Shown here: positions 36,763 through 45,570 of the stretch, one piece after another | Layout: each line of letters opens with the position of its first letter | How positions within the stretch are numbered: position 1 is the first letter of the stretch | Source of the DNA: Parachlamydia acanthamoebae | GTDB lineage: Bacteria > Chlamydiota > Chlamydiia > Chlamydiales > Parachlamydiaceae | Assembly: GCF_000875975.1 (NCBI RefSeq) | Contig: NZ_BAWW01000066.1 | Span: 310,001-374,000, forward strand | DNA: 64,000 nt | Reading direction: 5' to 3' | Made by a program: the position numbers and the translations under genes | Notes under the pieces: generated by a model | Told to the model about the DNA's origin: nothing | What the model saw: the letters and a program-made list of their open reading frames with translations, nothing else | Database searches by the model: none

Positions 36763-36879
36763 AGATTTAATCCTTGGTTTTTTAAAAGATATTTTTTCTA
36801 CAAAGAGTAAATCCATCCCATTAGGTACATCCGCAAATTGCAACAACATTTGCAATCCAGCACCCGAGAACGGGATGAT

Positions 36880-38256
36880 TTAATTCTTTGGTATTTCCAC
36901 AGGCAAATGAGCCTTTTTCCATGCCTGCATTCCCCCATGCACACTTGCCATGTGAGGAAACCCTCTTTTCTTTGCAAGGGAAGCTGCAATCGATGAACGA
37001 TATCCACTTCCACAAATCATGGCAATCCGTTTTTCTCGAGAAAGCAAAGGTAACTCTTTAGCAAGCAAGGGTAAAGGAATATGGAGGGCCCCTGCAATAT
37101 AACCTTGATCCCATTCCTCTTGAGTACGCACATCAATGATTTGCTGTATGTTACTAGACGCAATATTTTCTGGAAGGATGAGATCAAAAGAATCGCTCAT
37201 TTCGGGAGACAATGATTGCTCATTCCACAAAAAATAACCCATCACGTGATCTAAACCCACCAGCCTAACACATGTTAAAGCTTTCGTGACGGTTTCAGCA
37301 TCGGAAGAAATGAATACAATGGGTGAATCAGCAGAGACAATCTCTGCAGCCCATTTTGTAAAAGAGGATCCAAAAGGGATATTTATGGAACCTTTGATAA
37401 ATGATTGAGCAAATGCTTCTTGATTTCTAAGATCGACGAGCTCGAGATCTGATGAATGCAATTCCTGAATATCCAGCACGCGGAGCGGTGTAAGAGAATC
37501 AATGAGATCTGCTCCTTTCACATTTAATTGCTTCAAGCGCGCAAAATAACGAGGTGGAGGAGGCATTTCAGCTAATAATTGGTTAATCCATTCAGTTTCT
37601 GCCTGCGCCCGCAAATGGGGATTTGTATGGATTTCATCTTCAAGAATGATGAGATTTTTATCCGCAATATTTTTTCCACAAAATGAGCCAGCCCCATGGG
37701 CAGGGTACACATTTATCTGCATAGGCAAAGTTGTTAAAACGTGAAAAGTACTTTGATAAAGCTGTTTAGCTAACTCTAAACATTTGTCCGGTCCTAGAAG
37801 ATCTGGACGCCCTAGAGATCCTCCTAAAAGAAAATCGCCTGAAAATACAGCTGTTGGAGAATCGTGTTCAAACACGATCCACATGAGATGTTCTGGAGTA
37901 TGCCCAGGAACATGCCAAGCTTGCACAGTTAAATTGCCTAGATTAATCATTTCACGATCATTCATCACCAAACGATCCGCATAACGAGGTTGCCACTCTT
38001 CTCCACCTAAGCCTGAACAAACAATCGTGGGCATTCCTTGCAAGCGAGACTTGAGCTCTTTTGATCCTGAGACAAAATCGGCGTGCACATGTGTTTCTAA
38101 GATATAGCTAACCTGAACGCCCCCATCTGCAATGATTGATAGTAAGGGTTCTACGTTGCGTGTTGGATCGATAACAGCGGCCTGAAGCGTGTCTGCATCA
38201 ATTAAAAGATAGGTATGGATTGATAAATGAGGATCTGTAATTTTTTTTAATATCAT
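36880..38256 (-). CDS. CstB-like persulfide dioxygenase-rhodanese fusion
   Basis: 458 residues with three domains. First, a metallo-beta-lactamase domain of the ETHE1/persulfide dioxygenase type: ETHVHADFVSGSKEL near residue 55 and AWHVPGHTPEH, with GDFLLGGSLGR. Second, a rhodanese-like domain (about 265-350) whose loop reads IVFISSDAETV and lacks the active-site Cys. Third, a rhodanese domain with the active Cys in AMICGSGYRSS (about residue 414). This order (dioxygenase, pseudo-rhodanese, rhodanese) is that of CstB, which oxidises persulfides and releases thiosulfate. Expected role: sulfide or persulfide detoxification in the cytosol. It stands alone, divergent from the ankyrin gene. Confidence 0.85.
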   Translation of the reverse strand: MILKKITDPHLSIHTYLLIDADTLQAAVIDPTRNVEPLLSIIADGGVQVSYILETHVHADFVSGSKELKSRLQGMPTIVCSGLGGEEWQPRYADRLVMNDREMINLGNLTVQAWHVPGHTPEHLMWIVFEHDSPTAVFSGDFLLGGSLGRPDLLGPDKCLELAKQLYQSTFHVLTTLPMQINVYPAHGAGSFCGKNIADKNLIILEDEIHTNPHLRAQAETEWINQLLAEMPPPPRYFARLKQLNVKGADLIDSLTPLRVLDIQELHSSDLELVDLRNQEAFAQSFIKGSINIPFGSSFTKWAAEIVSADSPIVFISSDAETVTKALTCVRLVGLDHVMGYFLWNEQSLSPEMSDSFDLILPENIASSNIQQIIDVRTQEEWDQGYIAGALHIPLPLLAKELPLLSREKRIAMICGSGYRSSIAASLAKKRGFPHMASVHGGMQAWKKAHLPVEIPKN

Positions 38257-38351
38257 AAAAGCCGCAACAGTAAAATTATTCTACCAAGATATTCATAATT
38301 AGAAAGATGTGTTATACTACTAGGATAAATCAAAATACTTAACTCAAAAAA

Positions 38352-41300
38352 ATGATCATGCATATCTATCCCCAATTTTCCTGCGAACTCAATCTCCTCG
38401 CAAACCCATCTTTATCACTTGTCCATGAAACGGGTTCTCAGGAAAAACTATTTGACACTATTTTTCAATATTTGATGCATTATTGTGAACTTTTAAAAAA
38501 AGTGGATGGACCTAGGTTAAACCAAATTAGATATAAATTATTAAAAAATTCTTCCGCTCCTATCCTTCAAAAAAAAATATCTCTTTTATTTGATGCCCTT
38601 TTACACAACCGCTCGCAAATCGTTCCCTTCAAACCTCCCAAACCAACATTTTTGTTTAAAATTGCGCTTCCCCCAGAAAATGTAACCGCATTCAAATCAC
38701 ATGTTTATACGGTTCTTAATCGATTTCCTCGTTTTCAATTTGGGGAAGATCTATCCATCTACGATACGGCTTTTCAAAATTTCCCTAAGCGCCATAAAGC
38801 CCCTCATGTTTTCTTATCAGTCATGAAAACCTTTGAAAAGTACATAATGAATCACAAAACACAACGAAAAGAACTTGAAAAACTCCAGGAAACATACAGA
38901 GAATTGACACAACCTCTCATTGCGATTCGATTAGCAGTCGTGATCGACACTGAGCCCTTGACCAGTACAGTTAATATTGCCTTATGCCATAATGTAAGGG
39001 AATTTATCGACAAAAAGAAACCTGTCATTGTCAATCGATATTTTTTAAATATGCATGAAGAAGTCGCCTCTTATCCACTGGTTGATTTTTATGCACAAAA
39101 AAATGGCAGCCTATGTGTGATCATGCCCTCAGGTCAACATTTAGAAGATTGGGGATTTTCTAAAGACAATTTAGAAAAAGCTAGCTTTGAGCAAGTAAAA
39201 GCCCCCTCTTTAACATTTGAAATATCCACGGATATTGAAAAAATTCTTATCTCTTCAAACGCACAGGGCCTTTTTGCACGATTTATCTTTTTTGGCGGAC
39301 ATGGAAGCCATCCCAGCTATCACCCAGAAGTGATGCATGAGGGAAGCATTGTCGGATTACCTCCAGAAGAGTTGCAAAAAACCATTAAAGCCTTAAATCC
39401 CACATTTTTAAGCCTGAGAAGCTGCTACTTGGCTGGCAAAAACATGCGCCACATTCACTTCCCAGATCAAACAATTCAATGCCCCATTTTGATTGAATCC
39501 GTTTTGCCAACTGTGACACGTAGCTCTAACTACGACACCTTTAGTACAAGTCTTTTGCACAAAATGGAAAGATTGATGCTTGGCAAAAGATCAAACCACC
39601 ATTTACCCAAGCAGCTCTCAAAGGATGAAGTACGTCATGCGGTGGCCCAATTGACGTATTCGAATGAAATGGAAAAATTATCTCAAATTTTCATGCCCCT
39701 CAATCATTCAGATCTTCCTAAAATTTCTTATTCTGTATTTAAAGACACTCCGGACATCCTTGACGTAAACAAAAGAGACAAACAGTCACAAATCCAACAG
39801 CACATCTTGATATTCTCTCAAATGATTGAAAAAGATCCTTTTTACATCACAACGAGAAACCCTCTTATTTTCCTCTCTAAAGGCTTGGCCATCCACCATT
39901 TTGTTAAAGAAATAGAAGCCCCTTATCAAGAGATTGAGAAAATAGCAGAAACCACTTTTAACACGATTTCAACAAAATTTGAACCCATTCCTAAAGCCTT
40001 TTTCATTGCAAAAATGCACTGCAAGGTCAGTGGTAAGCAAGAAGCTTTAAGCCAAATTCTTATCACGTATGCACATGCTACCCTGGAAGTTACATTTAAC
40101 ATTGTAGGTCAAAACCATTTTTATCGGATTAAATTCGCAAAAGATCATCCGCAAGAAACAGAGAAAATGCTCTCTCAAACACAAGTGATGTATGATTATT
40201 ATCTGGCAATGACACAAACAGCTCCCCCCGATAAGTATCTACAAGAAAAAGATCAAGACTTTCTAGATGCTCTCATGTACACCTTTTGGCCTCTCAAAAG
40301 ACAGCTAGAAGTAGCTTTATACACCGCCTTGCTCAACAACAGATACATTTTCACAAAAACTAATGATTCAAATGTTAAAACTGCAAAAGCATTTGATAGA
40401 GCCATTGAGATATTTACGCAAAGCTCCCAGTATTCAGAAAGCGAGAAGAAAAAAATCCTATGTCAAATATACGATTTGGCAAGAACATTAAAAGATAAAG
40501 ATGTTCTCAATAAAGTTCGTCTTCATACGAATCCTCTCTTATTGCAAGCGGTCGAATCTGACAACATTCCAGCCATACAAGCCCTTTTAAGAACAGATCT
40601 ACAATCCATTCACGCTAAAAATTTGAATGATTCAGGTGCTCTGCAAATAGCGGCATCCTTAAACAAACCAGAGATTGCAAAGCTACTAATCAAACATGGC
40701 GCTCCCATGAGACATAAAGATAGATTCGGAGTCTCCGCCATTGACTACATCATCCAGCAGGAAAATACAGAACTCTTAGCCTTGATGTTTGAAAATGGAC
40801 TTGATCTGAAAGATGATGAAGGGGGAGAACTCTTCATCCTCGCGCTTGATATAAACAATGCTGCCATCTGCCAGATTTTGCTAAACCACCAAGCAGGAAT
40901 CCATTCTAAACAACCGATCCTTTGCTACGCAGCTTTCCATGCCAGCAAAGACACCTCATTTTTTAAGCAAATCCTCGATTATCCAAATATCCATATCAAT
41001 CAAACTGAAGAAACGACTCAACGCACGCCTCTCCACATAGGTCAGCTAAACACGATACACCTTTTGCTGGAAAAAGGGGCAGATCCAAATCTAGCTGATG
41101 CTAAAGGACTTTCACCCTTACATTGTGCGATTTTGTTTGGGAAGAATGAAGCGCTCGATCGAATTCACGTTCTTGTCGAATATGGAGCCGATATCAATGC
41201 CCAAGATAAACAGGGCAATACACCTTTGCATCTTGCCATAGAAAGCCAAGATCTCACTTTAATTTGCTCATTGTTAAAGTTAAATGCTTCTTTGACGATT

Positions 41301-41810
41301 GAAAATACGCACAAAATAACTCCTTTAGATTTTATAGCAACCCATTTTGATCTCGATTTTCTCAAACAAATTCTCGAGCAAACAAAAACCAACTTAAATG
41401 ATGAGAAGCTATTTCAAATACCTCCGCTATTGAAAGCCCTACAAAATCGTGATTTTGCATTAGTCAATCGGTTCATCACCTGTGGAGCTGATATTAACAT
41501 GGTTTATTTAGGGTCACCCCTCTTATTTCACTATTTGAAACATCGCCCTGCAAGTATTGAAGCGCTTAATCTTTTTATAACGCATGCGAATTTAACCCTT
41601 GTAGACACACAAGGGAACACAGCTTTAATCCAAGCGGCGAAGGAGAAAAATATCAAAGCCTTTAAAATGTTTGCGACATCCGATGCATTTGAACATGCTC
41701 TCACTAAACAAGAAAAAAGAGCCTTAAAAGAACTTCCTGAATGGTTATTGTACGAGTTTTTAGAATTGTTTGTTAAATCCAAGCAAAGCAAAAAAAGTGA
41801 AGAGATGTAA
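38352..41810 (+). CDS. Large ankyrin-repeat protein with putative clan-CD (caspase-like) peptidase region
   Basis: 1152 residues. The first 190 residues are unrecognised. Residues about 290-400 carry a hydrophobic strand ending FIFFGGHGSH (His317) and, 41 residues later, TFLSLRSCYLAG (Cys358). A strand-His-Gly and strand-x-Cys pair with this spacing is the signature of clan CD cysteine peptidases (caspases, gingipains, CHAT). A helical middle follows, and residues about 720-1110 consist of some ten ankyrin repeats (NTPLHLAIESQDLTLICSLL is typical). No signal peptide. The architecture suggests a secreted protease effector that binds host proteins through its ankyrin domain, which is inference. 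The start is ATG 38352, or ATG 38358; neither has a good ribosome site. Confidence 0.75.
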   Translation: MIMHIYPQFSCELNLLANPSLSLVHETGSQEKLFDTIFQYLMHYCELLKKVDGPRLNQIRYKLLKNSSAPILQKKISLLFDALLHNRSQIVPFKPPKPTFLFKIALPPENVTAFKSHVYTVLNRFPRFQFGEDLSIYDTAFQNFPKRHKAPHVFLSVMKTFEKYIMNHKTQRKELEKLQETYRELTQPLIAIRLAVVIDTEPLTSTVNIALCHNVREFIDKKKPVIVNRYFLNMHEEVASYPLVDFYAQKNGSLCVIMPSGQHLEDWGFSKDNLEKASFEQVKAPSLTFEISTDIEKILISSNAQGLFARFIFFGGHGSHPSYHPEVMHEGSIVGLPPEELQKTIKALNPTFLSLRSCYLAGKNMRHIHFPDQTIQCPILIESVLPTVTRSSNYDTFSTSLLHKMERLMLGKRSNHHLPKQLSKDEVRHAVAQLTYSNEMEKLSQIFMPLNHSDLPKISYSVFKDTPDILDVNKRDKQSQIQQHILIFSQMIEKDPFYITTRNPLIFLSKGLAIHHFVKEIEAPYQEIEKIAETTFNTISTKFEPIPKAFFIAKMHCKVSGKQEALSQILITYAHATLEVTFNIVGQNHFYRIKFAKDHPQETEKMLSQTQVMYDYYLAMTQTAPPDKYLQEKDQDFLDALMYTFWPLKRQLEVALYTALLNNRYIFTKTNDSNVKTAKAFDRAIEIFTQSSQYSESEKKKILCQIYDLARTLKDKDVLNKVRLHTNPLLLQAVESDNIPAIQALLRTDLQSIHAKNLNDSGALQIAASLNKPEIAKLLIKHGAPMRHKDRFGVSAIDYIIQQENTELLALMFENGLDLKDDEGGELFILALDINNAAICQILLNHQAGIHSKQPILCYAAFHASKDTSFFKQILDYPNIHINQTEETTQRTPLHIGQLNTIHLLLEKGADPNLADAKGLSPLHCAILFGKNEALDRIHVLVEYGADINAQDKQGNTPLHLAIESQDLTLICSLLKLNASLTIENTHKITPLDFIATHFDLDFLKQILEQTKTNLNDEKLFQIPPLLKALQNRDFALVNRFITCGADINMVYLGSPLLFHYLKHRPASIEALNLFITHANLTLVDTQGNTALIQAAKEKNIKAFKMFATSDAFEHALTKQEKRALKELPEWLLYEFLELFVKSKQSKKSEEM

Positions 41811-41868
41811 ATGCAGCACGGTGGAAATTTTCCCAGATCGGGATAGAGCTCTTAGCAATCGGATTTTC

Positions 41869-42237
41869 TTATTCAGAAAAGATTAGAAACATCCAGCGAG
41901 ATCCCTTTTGATCCAAAAAGAGCTCAATAAGTCCTGATGAAGAAACAAGCCTCCCTAAATGACTGATTAAAAAAGAAAGTACACTACACAAATTCTCAAA
42001 ATGATAAAAAAAATGAACCTGGTTTATAGGGCTAACTTCTAGTTTTTAGAGTAAAAACATTTTACAAAAGGGGGGGCGCTTTTCTTCAGTTGGGATATTC
42101 CACATCAAATATTTTGTAACCTCGGCGTCTGTAGCCCAATCTAAAAATTCGTCTAAATAAATAGAGCTAAACGTTTTTAAAGCTACAATTTCTTCGGACG
42201 GTTTATGCTCCATCATACAACAATTCTTCCATCCCAC
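41869..42237 (-). pseudogene. Decayed gene with GNAT-like N-terminal fragment
   Basis: A minus-strand ORF from 42237 encodes 63 residues including VALKTFSSIYLDEFLDWATD and AEVTKYLMWNIPTEE, which resembles the start of RimJ/RimL-type GNAT acetyltransferases. It then stops at 42046 (TAA). The same frame stays open for another 58 codons to TAA at 41869 (SSSGLIELFLDQKGSRWMF), but this part does not look like the rest of a GNAT domain. An acetyltransferase remnant with an in-frame stop and degraded tail is the simplest reading. The remainder of the 41811-42355 gap shows nothing else supportable. Confidence 0.4.
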
Positions 42238-42355
42238 GTAGGCTCAAAAACAGCATTTGCTCAATTTACATCAGAAGCAGCTGGCGCGAAATATGCTTAT
42301 ATACCTATAAAGACATGGTTATGCCGATTAAAACAAAAACGCTTGGATCATGTCT

Positions 42356-43345
42356 TTAATCCTTGATTTGAAGAACGACAGAACCATTTACTTTTCCTTG
42401 TTTTAAATCATCTAAAGCTTGATTCGCCTTTTCTAAAGGATAGACGTTAACCTGACTATGGATGGGAACTTTGGATGCCAAAGCTAAAAATTCGTTGCCA
42501 TCCTGGCGTGTAAGGTTTGTCACAGAGCGGATCATCCGCTCTCCATAAAGAAGAGAATAGGGAAATGATGGAATATCACTCATATAGATGCCCGCACAAA
42601 CTACCACGCCACCTTTGGCTAAAGCTTTCAAAGCGGTAGGAACTAAATCTCCGGCGGGAGCGAAGATAATCGCCGCATCGAGTTCAACAGGCGGTAATTC
42701 ATCCGTCCCACCTGCCCAGATAGCTTTTAATGTTTTAGCAAAAGCTTGTGTTCTTTCATCGCCAGGACGGGTAAACACATACACACTTTTCCCCTGGTAA
42801 ACAGCAGCTTGAGTCAATAAATGCGCCGAAGACCCAAATCCGTAAAATCCTAACTTTTTGGCATTCCCCGTCATTCTTAAAGCTCGATATCCAATCAATC
42901 CCCCACACAATAAGGGAGCGGCCTGCAATGGGGAAAATCCGGCAGGAATCGGAAAACAAAATGAGGCATTCGCGACAGCATACTCTGCAAAGCCACCTTG
43001 GGCTTGATACCCAGTAAAGGTCCCATGATCACAAAGATTTTCTCGTCCCGAAAGGCAATACTCACAAGCATCGCAACAGCCCCCTAACCAGGGCACGCCC
43101 ACGCAATCTCCGATTTTAAAATTTTTTACCTTACTTCCCACCCCTGTCACAATTCCCACAATTTGGTGGCCCAAAATTAGTGGTAGATGGGGATGTGTGA
43201 GCTCTCCATCCCGAATGTGCAAATCGGTTCGACAAACCCCGCAGGCTTCCACCTGCAAAAGGACTTGGCTGGATGTTGGCTCAGGTATAGGAAGATCTAC
43301 AAGTTTCAGAGGAGTTTTAGGCTTTTCAAGCAACATTGCGCGCAT
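42356..43345 (-). CDS. Zinc-dependent alcohol dehydrogenase
   Basis: 329 residues of the medium-chain dehydrogenase family. Catalytic zinc ligands: Cys in EACGVCRTDLH, His in LILGHQIVG and a later Cys in LLCGGLIGYRAL. Structural zinc: the four-Cys lobe CCDACEYCLSGRENLC. The nucleotide-binding region LGFYGFGSSAHLL is slightly unusual (GFGSSA instead of GxGxxG). It likely interconverts primary alcohols and aldehydes; substrate unknown. ATG 43345 has AAAGGA seven bases upstream and is preferred to TTG 43366. It lies four bases after the rtcB stop, last in the 49206-42356 run. Confidence 0.88.
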   Translation of the reverse strand: MRAMLLEKPKTPLKLVDLPIPEPTSSQVLLQVEACGVCRTDLHIRDGELTHPHLPLILGHQIVGIVTGVGSKVKNFKIGDCVGVPWLGGCCDACEYCLSGRENLCDHGTFTGYQAQGGFAEYAVANASFCFPIPAGFSPLQAAPLLCGGLIGYRALRMTGNAKKLGFYGFGSSAHLLTQAAVYQGKSVYVFTRPGDERTQAFAKTLKAIWAGGTDELPPVELDAAIIFAPAGDLVPTALKALAKGGVVVCAGIYMSDIPSFPYSLLYGERMIRSVTNLTRQDGNEFLALASKVPIHSQVNVYPLEKANQALDDLKQGKVNGSVVLQIKD

Positions 43346-43349
43346 TATG

Positions 43350-44780
43350 CTATCCTTTAATGACAAGTGAAGGTTTTAAGCGAGCAACCTTATCGGCAAG
43401 CCCCGCTTCCTGTACGGCATCCACCACACTGTCCACATCTTTGTAAGCATCCGGCATTTCTTCCGCAATTGTGCGTGGGGAGTTCGCTTTGACAGTGATT
43501 CCTTGCTCTTTCATATAACGAATTGGATCTTTTTGTTTCCACGATTTCAAAGATTGAATACGACTTTTAGCCCTTCCCGCCCCGTGGCATGAACTACACC
43601 AGGTCAAAGGATTCCCCTTCCCTACCATCAGATGGCTGGCTCTTCCCATATCACCTGGCACCAAAACGGGTTGACCAGTTTGCCGAAAAAGAGGGTTAAG
43701 CTCTTGAGCTCCAACACCAAATGCACGTGTAGCCCCTTTTCGGTGCACACAAAGCTTGCGCATTTCTCCATTGATCTCATGCGTTTCAAATTTGGCAATA
43801 TTATGGCAAACGTCATAAAGCAAACGAATTTCCTCGGGAGCGATCTTACACGTTTCAAAAAAACTTTGTCTCACAGCATGCAAAATTTGCTGCCGATTAT
43901 TAAATGCATAATTTGCAGCAGCAGCCATGGCTTTGAAGTAGTTACGACCCGCCTCACTATGAATAGGAGCGGCTACAAGCTGTCGATCCGGTAGCCCTTT
44001 GGCATATCCTTGCTTGAGAAAATCATCTAGCGTATCTTGGCATACTTGATGTCCGAATCCACGCGATCCTGAATGGATCAAGATATAGGTTTGTCCCTGT
44101 TCAACACCCCAGGCCTTTGCGATCTCTGGAAGAAAAAGTTTTTGAATTTCCCCAATTTCCACAAAGTGATTCCCTGAACCGATGGAACCTAATTGGCTTT
44201 CCCCTCTTTCACGTGCTTGCAAGGATACCGCGCTTAAGTCCCCTCCCGCAATAAACCCTCGACTTTCCATATATTCCAAATCTAATTCAAAGCCATATCC
44301 ATGCTCGATTGACCACAGAGCTCCTTTACTAATGAGCTCTTGATAGTCGGAATTTGAAAGCTTCTTTTTCATTTTAGAAAAGCCGTGTCCTACTCCAGAG
44401 GGAACATTCCTAAAAATCGCATTTAAGAGAGCATCTCGATCGCGAGAAGAAATCTGTTTAAAGGGAATAGGAACAAGGGCTAAACGCACACCACAATTGA
44501 TGTCATAGCCAACACCTCCAGGACTGATCACACCTATCTCAGCATCCGTTGCAGCCACCCCTCCAATGGGAAAACCATATCCCCAATGGATGTCAGGCAT
44601 GGCAATGCTATATCCGACAATGCCTGGAAGGTGGGCCACATTGCGAACTTGATCTAAAGGTTTTTCAAAATCCCCTCCTTGCATCAATTCCTCTGTTGCA
44701 ATGACTAATCCCGGCACAAGCATATTTCCCTCTTGTGGCAAAAGATAGGTTGCTGGTTTGATTTTTTTTAGATTATACAT
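43350..44780 (-). CDS. rtcB: tRNA-splicing/RNA-repair ligase RtcB (canonical type)
   Basis: 476 residues, closer in layout to the archaeal/eukaryotic RtcB that depend on archease. Ligands visible are GYDINCGVRL (Asp, Cys), GSGNHFVEIGE, LIHSGSRGFGH, VCHNIAKFE and the guanylylated His in CSSCHGAGR (about residue 398); HRKGATRAFG is also present. It ligates 3'-phosphate or 2',3'-cyclic phosphate ends to 5'-hydroxyl ends with GTP. The ATG at 44780 lies inside the end of the upstream gene, overlapping it by eight bases, so its translation is coupled to the 2H-archease protein. Confidence 0.93.
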   Translation of the reverse strand: MYNLKKIKPATYLLPQEGNMLVPGLVIATEELMQGGDFEKPLDQVRNVAHLPGIVGYSIAMPDIHWGYGFPIGGVAATDAEIGVISPGGVGYDINCGVRLALVPIPFKQISSRDRDALLNAIFRNVPSGVGHGFSKMKKKLSNSDYQELISKGALWSIEHGYGFELDLEYMESRGFIAGGDLSAVSLQARERGESQLGSIGSGNHFVEIGEIQKLFLPEIAKAWGVEQGQTYILIHSGSRGFGHQVCQDTLDDFLKQGYAKGLPDRQLVAAPIHSEAGRNYFKAMAAAANYAFNNRQQILHAVRQSFFETCKIAPEEIRLLYDVCHNIAKFETHEINGEMRKLCVHRKGATRAFGVGAQELNPLFRQTGQPVLVPGDMGRASHLMVGKGNPLTWCSSCHGAGRAKSRIQSLKSWKQKDPIRYMKEQGITVKANSPRTIAEEMPDAYKDVDSVVDAVQEAGLADKVARLKPSLVIKG

Positions 44781-45570
44781 CGACAATCATCTCCCATTCT
44801 AAAAAGTGATTTTTAGACTCTCGAATATCTCCATGTAAACTGACTGCCTTGAAAGGGCATCCAAGCCTGCCATCTGCGCGTGTAATCCCCGCATTGAGAT
44901 GTTGGATGATTTCCTCTACAGAAGAAATACCATTCATGGGAGGGAAAAAAGTGCGTATCGGTGGAAAAAGAAAAGACAAAGCAGCCTGTGCATGGATACA
45001 GAGATCAGCAAGCGTTGTTCCTCGTATGCAAAAGGCCACGTCCGCGGTATGTTCGAATTCCTCAAACGGAGGAATTAAAGAGTAACTCCACCGGGAAACG
45101 TAATTTAAATTCCCAAGGCTTTCATAAAGGTGAATCGCTTTTAAAACAACAGGAAAAGGCTCAAAGGATTTTCGCCAATCTTGAAAAGAAAAAGGGGCGC
45201 GCGCGATGGTAATATGCGGAAGAAAGGTTTCTCGCTCCTTAAATGTAAATGCATGTGTTTGCAACCAATGGATCAGATCCTTTTGATACGCTTCAACTAA
45301 TTGGCTGCATTCTACATGCCAGGCAACGACCCGTGGATGTTTTTTAGGAAGGAAAGTCAGGTGATCCACATAACCCAATAGACCAAACTGAAAAGAAGGT
45401 TTAGGAAAAGAGGGCAGAAGGCTATGCACCTTCTGCCCTTCTACATTGCCTAAAAATGCCAAAGTCATATGCCTGCAAGATTCCGTCAGAACTCTCCCTT
45501 TTGGCAAATCTTGCGGCCAGGGAGCCTCTATCTCAAAACCAAAAAACAGGCGCTGCGTTTGTTCAGCCAT
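44773..45570 (-). CDS. Fusion of 2H phosphoesterase (ThpR/LigT-like) and archease
   Basis: 265 residues with two domains. Residues 1 to about 165 form a 2H phosphoesterase/RNA-ligase domain with both histidine motifs, HMTLAFLG (His34) and HITIAR (His119), opening with RLFFGFEIEAPW as in ThpR. Residues about 168-265 are an archease domain: FEHTADVAFCIRGTTLADL carries the metal-binding Asp177, and the protein ends EWEMIVDV with the expected terminal Asp264; CPFKAVSLHG matches the conserved KAVTYH region. The archease part is about 97 residues instead of about 140, lacking much of the middle. Archease activates RtcB guanylylation and turnover, and rtcB follows with an eight-base overlap; pepN precedes with an eight-base overlap. 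The 2H part may open cyclic phosphates or act on 2'-5' linkages. Confidence 0.85.
   Translation of the reverse strand: MAEQTQRLFFGFEIEAPWPQDLPKGRVLTESCRHMTLAFLGNVEGQKVHSLLPSFPKPSFQFGLLGYVDHLTFLPKKHPRVVAWHVECSQLVEAYQKDLIHWLQTHAFTFKERETFLPHITIARAPFSFQDWRKSFEPFPVVLKAIHLYESLGNLNYVSRWSYSLIPPFEEFEHTADVAFCIRGTTLADLCIHAQAALSFLFPPIRTFFPPMNGISSVEEIIQHLNAGITRADGRLGCPFKAVSLHGDIRESKNHFLEWEMIVDV

Noticed and set aside
42205-42366. Plus-strand 53-codon ORF (starts MLHHTTILPSHVGSK, overlaps the alcohol dehydrogenase end)
   Set aside because: It has no ribosome site, overlaps the 3' end of a solid gene in antisense and shows no recognisable family. It could be another relic but cannot be supported.
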